Assembly (NCBI GenBank): GCA_003991915.1
Contig: RQTK01001053.1
Coordinates: 105,716 to 169,715 of the forward strand
Source: Elysia chlorotica
Lineage: Eukaryota; Mollusca; Gastropoda; Plakobranchidae
DNA: 64,000 nucleotides
Reading direction: 5' to 3'
The notes below the pieces were generated by a model. It was not told where the DNA came from. It made no database searches and was given only the letters and a program-made list of their open reading frames with translations. Below are positions 12,140 through 24,100 of this stretch, piece by piece; positions within the stretch are counted from its first letter, which is position 1; the number at the start of each line of letters is the position of its first letter. Both the position numbers and the translations under genes were made by a program.

Positions 12140-15100
12140 CTAGTTTAAAATAAATAAAAAAGAGAAATCAGAATGGTATTGTAAAAAAGATACAGCTAAA
12201 TGAAAGAAAGGAAAAAAAAAAAAAAGAATTTCTAACAGAAAGACTAGTTGTTGAAGTTATATATAGTGACTAAATATCCACTTGAATTTTAGATACATGC
12301 AACATAATTGACAAATTTTATGACACAAACTTTAGATTAGATGCATCGATTTTGTATCAGACTACAAGAAATTGTGAAATGAGATGCTTTGTAAAAGTTA
12401 TTATCTGGTGCAATGAAGACATTAAAACTCAAAACTTCATAAAATGGAGCAAACCAAAAAAAAAATCCTTTTATTTTTCAAGTATAAAAAACTAAATATC
12501 ATTATCTACAAAAAACCCACACTTGGCAAATATAAATCACTAAGAATAAGAGGATCTATTTCGTAACTTAATTTTGACTTCCTCTAACAATTGGACAATG
12601 TGTTTTTTTAGAGCATAAAATGTAAAACTTGTATCTGCTATTGATATTATACACCTGAGACTAGGGAAATAAAATAGTTTGTAAAGATCCTCACAATTTT
12701 TTTCTAAGAATTTCTGTAAGAAACCACCAAGATAGTAGAACTTTAAACAAAGGTATGATCTAAAAAAATACTTTCGGTACTTCCTATTTTGCGACCAACA
12801 TTACCTTTAGATATAACTGGAGCAGGAGATGGCTTAGGAGAGGGTGCCGCTTTTCTTCCACGAGTTGGGGCTTTAGCAGGAGATGGCTTAGGAGAGGGTG
12901 CAGCTTGTCCTCTTCTTCCACGAGTTGGGGCTTTAGCAGGAGATGGCTTAGGAGAGGGTGCAGCTTGTCCTCTTCTTCCACGAGTTGGGGCTTTAGCAGG
13001 AGATGGCTTAGGAGAGGGTGCAGCTTGTCCTCTTCTTCCACGAGTTGGGGCTTTAGCAGGAGATGGCTTAGGAGAGGGTGCAGCTTTTCTTCCACGAGTT
13101 GGGGCTTTAGCAGGAGATGGCTTAGGAGAGGGTGCAGCTTTTCTTCCACGAGTTGGGGCTTTAGCAGGAGATGGCTTAGGAGAGGGTGCAGCTTGTACTC
13201 TTCTTCCACGAGTTGGGGCTTTAGCTGGTGATGGCTTCAGAGGCAGAGCAACCTCTGTGGGTATAGATCCCACAACAGTTTCCTTTTCATTGAAAACAAC
13301 CTCTTTAGCTGGTGTTGGCATAGGTGGAGGTACAGCGCGTGTCTTTCTGACACGGCCCTTAGCTTTTACTGGGGATATCTTAGGAGATGGTATAGTCTTT
13401 CCCCTCCTTCCACGAGTTTGGGTTTTAACTGGTGATGGCTTAGGAGAGGTAATAGATTGTCCTTTTCCGCCATGAGTCGCAGAATCGGGCTGTGATGGTT
13501 CCTGCAAACCCTGTTCTTTCATTTCTTGTACTGGTATTATATTTGAAGAAGGTGCAACCTTTGCCCTTTTTCCACGGGCTGTAGCTTTAGCTGGAGATGG
13601 CTTGGGTGAAAGCAGCTTCTGTCCTCTTCTTCCACGTTTAGCTGGTGGTGATTTAGGAGCAAGAGAATTGTCTGTTACAGTTGGTGACAAAACATTCTTG
13701 TTGATTTGCTTAGGAGACTGCTTAGGAGAAACGACAGCTCTCCTCCCTCCACGAACTGCAGTTTTGGTTGGTGGCAGTTTAGGCGAGGGGGCCGCTTGTC
13801 TCCTACTCCCACGAGTCGAAGTTTTAGATGGCAATTGTTTAGGTGAAAAACTTTCCACCTGAGCAAGGGCTGCGCTTTTAGCTGGAGTTTTCCCCTTTCT
13901 GGTTCTTGTTTTAACAGGCAGAGGGGAAACTTTACTTTTTGATGCACTTCCCTGGACAGCCACAGGACTTTGTATTTTTGCTTTCTTCTGTGGTGATGAA
14001 GATTCTGGTTCTGTGGCCATTGGTCTTTTACCTCTAGCTGAAAGTTGTAAAGATAGTACTAAGTAGGTGAGTTTAGAAGTTTTGAAAAGAAGTAGCAATA
14101 GGCATAGTAAATTACGAGTACTATACAATGCGCACTAAGTACATCGTAGTAGCACATCACAGTTGAGTACGATCAAATGAATCACTAAATTTTTCAGCAA
14201 TGAGCCCATTAATGATTATTCTATCTTCTATTCTGTTATGTTTCAGTTCAAATCTTTTGTTATAAGGAACAACATTCCTCTTGTGTCTCTTGATCGAAAG
14301 GTTAAATGCGCTTAAAACCCTTAAAGGCCGAACTGAAAGTTCTGCAATACAGAGACAGGAAGAAGGAGAGAAAAAAAGGAGATGTGCAGGAGAGAGGGTG
14401 TGAGAGATTAGAAGACTAAGAGATATGGGGGGAAGAAGATGAAAAAAAAAATGAGTGCGTGAGAGTGAAGGAGAGATGGAGATGAGAAAGCTGAGCAAAG
14501 TAGAGAGAGAGAAAGAAAATAAAAAATAAACAAGGAAATAAAGACGAGAGAAAAAAAATAAGACATTTGCGGATTTTTTCTCTCCAGCTGAGGACAAATT
14601 TTGCGGCCGCAAAAAACTGCCGGGACATAACACCATTTATCTATTACGCTACACCTAAGTTATGCAAAGTCAATGTTATCTAAAAGAGGTACTTCAAAGA
14701 ACAACTAAAAAAAATAACAGCAAAATAAAAAGAACTGGAATAAAGCATGAAGCCTTGTTTATACAACAACAAATAAAGAGTCCTGCCATCCTCAAGTCAG
14801 TCACCCCTGACTTCTGCAAGGGCAATTCTTAGTTGTACCGAGCTGGCATGCAAAGTTAGATTAACAATTCACATAAAATCAACCAGGTATTTGTGTCATA
14901 AAAGGTCTTTTTTTTCCTCAGTGCATGGTACCTTTGCGTAACAGGTTCTTATTGATATATGACATATTCTAATGAAACAAAATTTGCTCTCAGATATGAA
15001 TAATCTTGAGGACAGCAGTGATGCCAATTGCTACACAAATTCAAGTAGGACTTTAACAGGGTAACCTATAAAATCAACCTGGGTGGCCAAAAAAAAAAAG

Positions 15101-18100
15101 TTAAAAAATAGAATTTTTTTTTTGTTTCAAATCTTTTGCCAGTATTATCTAGATTTAGTTTCTTGTTCCTGTTTGAAGATATCTGTATATGTGGTAGACA
15201 ATCATTTCTTTATTGTGATTGGACATGAAAGTATGCCCACATCATAAATCGCAAAAAAAAAAAAAAGACATACAAACAAAATATTTACTTTCTTAAAAAA
15301 ATTATGTTATTGCCTGAAAGGCAAAGCAATTATTTTCCATTTTAATGTTTGAGGGGCAATTTTAAGTCTATTTTTCATGAAGAAGACAGGCAGGTAGAAG
15401 CTTGATTTGACTTCAAAAAGATTTTGTCATGTTAACAATTTGTACAATTTATACCTGTTTTAGGTGAGGTGACCTCTGTAGAATCTGTAGACTCTCTGGG
15501 TGTAGGACTTTGAGCTAGGAGGGCAGTAATTGCTTTCCTGTGGACAGTATGAAAATCCAACTATCAAATATTTGAAATTGCATGCTTTTTAAGCATCAAA
15601 CCCAAAGAAAGTTTAAGAATGCTTTTAATTTTATAAATAAAATAAAAAAGCACACTTTAAGCTAATAAGAAACTTACTTAGCGGATGTTTCCTTTCTTGG
15701 TGAACTTGCTCCTTTAGCCTGCAAAAGAGAATAATTTCAAGTATATGATATACATTCCTGTCATACAAGTTTTTTTTGTTGTTTGTTTTTACTCAGAAAT
15801 ATGTACACTATCTGAGATTCAAATAGCTGATCAAATGATCCATACAATGTTAGTCTTATCAATAAAGCTGTACTATATTTTATTTGAGGTTTAGAAGTCT
15901 CTTACATTATCTAATGGAATCAATCTATTTTATAAATTAAATGTGAGATAACTACATAAACAATATAGAAGTCTGAATGGAAAATTAAAAGATTGAAACA
16001 CGCTTCAAAACTGGGAAACTTTAATTTAGTAGTTTACCAACTGAGCAGTAATTATAAAGAGCAAGTAGAGACATGCCAATGGTACATAAATACATGGTAT
16101 TGGTAACTTGAGCCTTCAAATCTACATCCACTGTACTTACTATAATTTATTTTATAATAAAAACAATCCACACAAAAACATTGTGATAATGTTTTGCATT
16201 GATCAAAATTTATCATTACAGGATGAAGTGTCCACCCAAAGTATCGATTGATCTTTTTATGTAATTTGTACTTAATAATTAGTTACGAAGGTTTTGCTGT
16301 TATGGATAATAATAATTAAATTCCGCAACCCAATATTGAAAAAATTAGTAAAAACAAGAAGAGAAACAAAAGCAATATAAACTACTCTAAAACAAGTTGG
16401 TGTGTGTGCTCCTAACTCCAACAAAATTATGTACTAGAACAATCTAAAAAAAATTATTAACTCCTACGTTAAGTGCTGTAAGGAAAGACTGTAACTTTTG
16501 GTTTATTAACACTGTCAATCCGTACAGGACAAACTCTCCTTTTTATTCACCAATACTAAGATTAATTTCTCCAGCAAGAATTTAGACTTAGAATAAAAAC
16601 AAAACAAAACAACCTTAACATTTACCTCAGGAGTTTCAAAAAGACGGGCAAGACCCGAGGGACTTGATACTCCTCTGGGCTCTTTTGGCTCAGCTAAAAG
16701 GTCCTTGATGCCAGTCAGATGTGCCTCTGGTTGAGACTTTCTACCCTTGAACAAATTACGCACACCCACGAGGTTCATGCTCTTCCTTTGGATCTTTTTT
16801 GTAGACATAGGGGAGACAAACATCTCATTTGGTCCATTAGGCGTGTCAGGGATGTCAGCATAAAGAGCACTATCATTTGCACCAGACTTTGGTGTTTGAA
16901 GCATCTCTGATACACCAGTGAAACTTGTGTTGTCAGGCGAAGTCTGTAAAAATTTTGACTGGACAAAAGAGAAAAGAAAAGATTACACGAATTTTGACAA
17001 CAGACAAACTTTTTGTCATTTTTAAATTTATCAAAATCATTAGACATGTTTGTGTGACTACAAGCTAAATTGCTGACAAAAGTTTGTATTACAAAGGGCT
17101 TTGACACAATGAAAGGCTAACGCAAGCATAGCAGCTCTCTTTGAATTTTAACTTCAAAATCACTATGCAATACTAGCAACAGCTGAACTATTAGTTCAGT
17201 GTTACCATCTGCACCATCATTATTTTTTTTCCATAAAATCAGCATGGCATATTGAACCACATGATATAACCCTTTTAATTTTCACCACCACCCCGGGGTG
17301 AAAAACACACAGGCTGTGAAAAATCTGCGTTATTCTTTTTAATAGTGCCAATTTTAAGAGTTCAACCTATAATATGTACTCCTCAATATGTTTTATGTTC
17401 TATCTGTGTTGTTTATTTCTGACCCATATGTTTCATTGAAGCCAATGGTTACACTTTGTCTCTCTACCGCACTCTCCTCCTCTCTCAAAATCTTTATTTG
17501 GCTATTAGCTATTTATGTCTCTGCTCCTGCTCCTCCGACCAGCCTCTCCTCCCCCTGTTCTTCCAATTGAACCCCCTGATGGGCAAATAAAGGGAGTGGG
17601 TGAAAAAAAGCGCTGACACCAAAGATTTGAACCTTGGAACTACTGCTCCTCAGTCCCGAGCACTGGAGACTGAGCCAACGCTAATAATATTTAAATTAAA
17701 TTAGATCTACATCCCACTAACTTCTCAGAAAAAATAATATCAGACCATATCAATGGCCATGTGCAGAGTATCGCACCATCTGCTTGAGAACGCAGGCCAC
17801 ATGAGGCGGTAATGATCAAAGATTATCAAGAGAAGCACCGTCAGATACATGTCGGCCTACTATCCAATAAAACTGTACAGTGTATAAGTGAGCTAATTAC
17901 AATTACAAGCCCACAGTTACACAAATAGAACAAGCCTGAGTTCAACATGCAATGGGGCCAGCGCCTGTTTCACGTCAGTGTGTGTGTCTCTGTGGGGCAG
18001 CGTTTGACCTTTTTATGTGAATCAGCCAAAGCATGGCTTTCAGAACCATATTAACACCGCCAGGTTACCCAAGATCTCTACAGGGTGTATCTTGCTCCTT

Positions 18101-21100
18101 CATCAACCCTCTCCTTTCTTAGAGATCCAGGCTGCCATCAATGCTATAACCGTCATAATGTCACAGAGAGGCTAAGAATCCTCCAAACTATTCATTGATT
18201 AACCCTTTAAGAGCATGTATACCCATTCAAGAGTTTCTTGCATGAAGGATGAAGGCCCACTACCAGTTTGTTGGCCCCCCGCAGTACTCAGTAGGGAGAT
18301 GCTAAGCCAGTGAGGTAACAGCGAGCGGAACCGGTAGTTTTTTCACAGGAGGCAGTCCGCTGGCTCGCTACACTTTATGGGTATATAGACTTAGTTTTAC
18401 TGAATTCTAACCTGCCAATCATTTGTTTTATGAACAGAAAATTGACATTACTGAAAGTTCTCTTACCATAGACTTCTTTCTTCCTTTCTTGGGTAAGGGA
18501 GCAGGTGTTTTCGGTCTTCCACGGCCTAGAGCTTTCTTACCAACAAGGATGGTGGCTGGAGATGCAGCATGCCCAGTTGAGGGAGCCAAGGCCCTAGCCA
18601 GAGCTCTTGGTGTTTTGGGGGTTTTCCCAGCCCGCTATGGAAACAAATAGAAAAACATAAATATGGGCGCTATGTTGACATCTGCCATCTGGCTAAAGCT
18701 AAAGGAAAATAATTCTACATTAAACATGATTTTCTAAAAGTTAAAAAATGAATCAAAAGCCCGACATGAAATATAAATTAGGGTGAAGCACTGCAAGATC
18801 AAAGTTGTGCCTATCTGAAAATGACCCAAAAATCAACTATAAAAATAGGTATTTCACAAGGAGAAAGTGCAAAAAAGACACTTGTTAATTAATATGTCTC
18901 CATTTCTATTTCTAGACAATTTCAAAGCTAAACATCAAAAAGCTGCAAAACCAACAAATTTTGTACAGGCCTACAGTATCAATTAAAAAAATAGAATTAT
19001 GAAGAAAAAAAAATGTGCTGGTAAACCATTACTATTTACTTAGGTGTATGTTATTTTTCCACAATATTAATGCATGCAAGGTGCATTCTATTCTAGTTTC
19101 AAAAGCACTAATGAGTAATTCGTAGATTTAATCAACAAAGCTACAATTTGACAATAGTTTACAAAGTCATCATTAAGAGCCGAAGTTACTGCTAAATCTG
19201 AGTGTGTCACTACAAATAAGACATAAATGTACCTTTTTCAAGACCCTCATTAACTCCAATAGGAGGCTTACCTTCATTGGAAAAGCTGAGGGAGCAGCTT
19301 TCTTGATGATGACTGGTCTATGAGCAGGAGCTACAAGCTTGGGAGCAGGCTTTCCACCTTTGACAATATCAGACCAAGACTTTATCATTGGCTTTTTAGC
19401 AGATGAACTTTTCCTATTTAGTTGCGAAAGCATAGGTGTAACACCATGGCCGTGGATTGCTCTCAGTGCAACCACTTTGTTAATGTCCTGAGGTGGAGCT
19501 ATAATTTTCTCAGAGGGGCTCTTGAACTTGGATAGCATTTTTTTCTTTGATCCAGGGCTCATTGTGGCTAATTTCAGAGGAGACTTGGGTGTTGCTTTTT
19601 TGCCTGATCTATTCTTTTTACCAGTAGACTTAGGAGTTTTTGCTTTTGGTGATAAAAATACTTCTTTCGGACTATTGGAGACCAACTTCCAATTTGCCTT
19701 GATCTGAGGTCTAGGTGTATCTATCATCTTTGCTACTTTGTGATGCTTGGGGGTGGAGCTTGGTTTTATCTTAGAAAAAGCCCCAGAGCTACCTTCAACA
19801 GAAGTTGCTGGGGTCTGAAGCATATCTGTGACACCTGAAAGGTTAAGGTCATTTGCCATATAAGCTTTTGGAGTTTTCATCATTTCTTTTAGACCTGTCA
19901 AAGATGTTTGCACAGCCTGCTTGCCTTTGGGCGTCTTCATCAGTCTTTTAAGACCAGTGGGGCTTACAGATGGTCGGCCTGCTCTCTTTACTTTGGGAGA
20001 TTTAACCAACCTCTCTATTCCTGAAGGGCTGACAGATTTACTTCTAGCCATCTTTTCCTTCGGGGTCTGGACTAACCTTTTAAGACCAGCTGGACTGACA
20101 GAGGCTGCTCTGCTGCGTTTATCTTTGGGAGTCTGAACCAATCTTTTAATGCCTGTTGGGCTTACAGATGCTTGCCTCACTTTCTTTATTTTAGGAGTTT
20201 TCACCAACCTTGTAAGACCTACAGGACTGACAGCAGATATCCTCACTTGCTTTTCTTTAGGGGTTTTCATTAAACGCTTCAGACCCAGTGGGCTAACAGT
20301 TTTAACCTCTTTTGTTTCCTTGCCTGCAGATGGTTTAGGAGTCAAAGCATTTGCCTGAGAGAACAAATCTTGTGAAAAAAGCAAAGAGTCATTCATACCT
20401 CCTACGATGACAGGGGAACCTAGCTTTTTCTTGGAGCTTTTAGGTGTTTCAATAAGGTCAGCTTTGGGTGTGCGCTTTGGGGAAGCAGTCCGTGGACTAG
20501 CATGTTTAGGAGTAGCTTTCTTTCCTGAGAGAGCCTTCCGTGTAGAATTGGGTGTGGTCTGTTTTGGGGTTCCCTTTGGTGAAACGACTCTAGGGGTGGC
20601 TTGTTTGGAAGATCCCTGTGGTAAAGTTGCTCTTGGCGTGGCCTGTTTTGGGGTTCCTTTTGGTGAGGCTGCTCTTGGTGTGGCCTGTTTTGGGGTTCCC
20701 TTAGGCGATGCAGCTCTTGGTGTGGCCTGTTTTGGGGTTCCTTTTGGTGAGACTGCTCTTGGGGTTCCCTTAGGTGATGCAGCTCTTGGTGTGGCCTGTT
20801 TTGGGGTTCCCTTAGGTGAAACAGCTCTTGGGGTTCCCTTAGGTGATGCAGCTCTTGGTGTAGCCTGTTTTGGGGTTCCTTTTGGTGAGACAGCTCTTGG
20901 TGTAGCCTGTTTTGGGGTTCCTTTTGGTGAAACAGCTCTTGGGGTTCCCTTAGGTGATCCAGCTCTTGGGGTTCCCTTGGGTGAGGCTACTCTTGGGGTT
21001 CCCTCTAGTGAGGCAGATTTCAAAGGAGTAACTTGCTTCGGCGTTACAACTTTAGGAGATGTAATTTTCGGAGATTTTTTCTTTAACAAAGACTTTCTGT

Positions 21101-24100
21101 TAGATTTTGTTGTAGGGGTAGCACCCTTTTTTACAGGTGTCTTGGGTGGAAGCTGCTTATCAAAATGCTCTGGACTAAGTTTTGGGCCAAAAGAAACTCT
21201 TTTCCTTTTTGCACTGGGAAGATGGAATTCTGGTGATTTTCTCTTTCTGCTTTCCTGAGGAGTGGCCTCTTTAGTGTCTGAAAAGGAATATCAGGATACT
21301 TTTTAGAACTGAACAGGATTACATACTGATGCATTGATTTAGATTTCAAATAACAAATGGATACATTTGATAATTTCTAAAGCAGCAGAAACAAAGTCAA
21401 AGAAATAGTATTGTATCCTTTGCTTTGCAGCTCAACTATGGAATCCAAATTACCACAAACTGACTAAGTATCAAGAGGCAAGACATCACAAACCAATGAG
21501 ACATATTTCAACATCAGTCTACATTCTTAAGTTCAGACAGGTCTTAAATACAGCCATATGACCAATTCCACAGGTCATAAAACGGTCAGACTTCGACCGA
21601 CCTACATAGGTTGGCAATGTAGACTTATGTATACATTAAAACATGTTCAGTACAAATTTCATGATCATTGCTTGTGCCGTTACTGTCTTGTCGTGCTTTG
21701 AAATGGTAGATTTTGTTACGGATGTGTCTGAACAAAAAACCCTAGGTGGGTTTAAAGCTGATATACATCTTCGAGGGCAAACATCGAGGTCACTTGTTAT
21801 GCTAACCGGATATTTTTTTCTACTCCATTAAAGATGGACGCCAACTGTTTTGGACCAATGAAAGCTCTCTAAAACATATATGTTCAGCTCACATTATGTC
21901 TCATCGTCAAATCCTGGTTTTGACAAATACTTTCCCATTCACTCTACAGACTCGCGAGATGTGCAAATGTTCGAATCAGCACATTATGTCTATGATGATC
22001 AAGGTTTGTTGTGATTTTCGCCAAATGTTCTCAATACAATGAAAGCTTGTTTAAAATTATAATAAAGCTAAATCATTTGTTGAATGTTCTATTTCTGATG
22101 CAGGCAACAAAAATTTAAGTTAAACTTAAATTTAATTGCAATAAAATGGTTGAAAATATCTGTACCAAGTTGTTAAAACACATAATTCTAAAAACAATAT
22201 TGAATAAATATACTTCACCAACAATCTGCATGGTTACATTTTAGGCATATGCTTTCAAGCAATACATAACTATTAATGCATAACATGCGATTATAAATTG
22301 CACAGAAATGTCACATGCAGTCATACTCTCCTAAAAAAAAAAGAAAGGTTATTTAATTCTTATTGAAATTCTCATTTTAAATGGTTGTACATCATTTTTT
22401 CAGCTAAAACATAAATAAAAAATTATTGGATTTAATCTGACATGCCCACTTACTTTAAAAATGGATGATAAAAGAAATAATATATAAAATATAATTAAAA
22501 AAAAAAAAATAGAAATATCACACATAATAAACAAATTACAATTAAAAAGTTTGCTTTCTTACTTGTCTCGTTCGGACTTTGTGACAGATTTTCTTCAAAC
22601 AGAACTGTGGATCGTCGTCTTAGATCAGAAATGCTTTTCCTTAAATCCCCATGGCCTTTTGGAAAAGGACTACTGCTTGGCCTCTGCAAAAAGTTGTACT
22701 TTTGATTAAAATATGACTGAAAAAAAGAAAAGCAACTTTGATACACTGAAGATTATAGTGTGGCCATAAAGAAGTCAACATCTGACGTACAAACATGTTT
22801 CTAAAAGAAACAAAAATGCCCAAAGCATAAAACAATGTTACCTGTTATTATTAAAAAAAAAAAAAGGCAAACTAACATTTCAAAAAACCCCAATAACTAA
22901 AAACGCAGAGATTATAGTATTAAATAAGCAACCATCTTCACAACAGATTACAGAAGAGAAAAGGAGATTGCATTTTGTATGTCTTTTTTTTTCTTTGTTA
23001 TTTTCAAGAATATTTTAAACTACTTCAGTACATAATATGTATACTATCTAAAAGAAACTAATCAATCTTTATCAAATAACCTTAATTGAACTTAAAAAAA
23101 AACAAATTTTTAATAGTACGAATATCACAACTTGCTTCATCACTATATATTTAAATTGTATAATTTTGATAATTATAACTTAAGCAAGTTATAAAACCTT
23201 GCATCACACATAATAAACAAATTACAAACATACCTGTCCAGGTGACTGCTTTTTGTTTGAAGCATTGAGCAACCCTTTAGCAGCCTGCTCATCACCTAGC
23301 TTTTTCAATGCACGTGGGGTGAAGGATGCATTGTAAAATGATGTAGGAGACAGCCCAAACAAAAAATCTGGTGCTCCAACACCAGATTTCTTGGGTGATT
23401 GATGAGCAGTTGGGGTTGCACTGTTGTTTTTGTTAATCCCACCCATTGGAGTTTCACTCAGCTTTTTGGGTGATTTTGAACTTGAAGGAACATTATCAGT
23501 GCGAGGACTCAGGATTTTAATCGGAGTGGTTTCCTTCCCAGCCTTTGGACTCTTTGTTCCACTTGCAGAAACTTTACCCTGCAGAATAGAAAAAAAATTT
23601 CAAAATGACACAAGAGTGCAGATTGTAGTTACCAAAATCCTTAAAAAAATAAATGCAATATAGATGATTCTAATAGAAGATATTTACATAGCACTTTTAA
23701 AGATTACTTCAATTGTTATAGATAATAGTGCTGTGGGGATTGCAATACAGAGGGCAAGTTTCCGCCTTTTTGAGATCTTAAAAGGCACAGTGACGAGATT
23801 TTTATATCATCTCTTAACACAAATTGAAATATTTGCAAGTTCTGTTTATAGTCATGTGGCTGCGGTTTTTGTTTTTTATATAAACGAATAAGAGTTAATT
23901 TTTTTCTTATCATCACCCTTCATTTTTAAATAGTAAATAAATGCCAATTGGATCATTATTTTAAGGTATTTAAACCAACGGTAGCGCTGATCAGATTTTT
24001 CAATTTTTTTTGTTGTTGGAAACTGATCCCTTTTAATTGTAAAAAAAAAATTTTTTTTTATTGAAAAGGCTACACTTACTCCAGGTGATTTGGAACTTCC

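Noticed and set aside
12789-13475. Long plus-strand open frame opposite Ki-67 exon 11
   Set aside because: It is the antisense of a periodic in-frame repeat array; the minus strand has the splice sites and the conserved domains.
17289-17300. 12-bp palindrome CACCCCGGGGTG in a Ki-67 intron
   Set aside because: Isolated short palindrome without further context.
20407-21258. 283-codon plus-strand open frame of GVPFGE-type repeats
   Set aside because: Antisense shadow of the SPKGTP array in Ki-67 exon 6.
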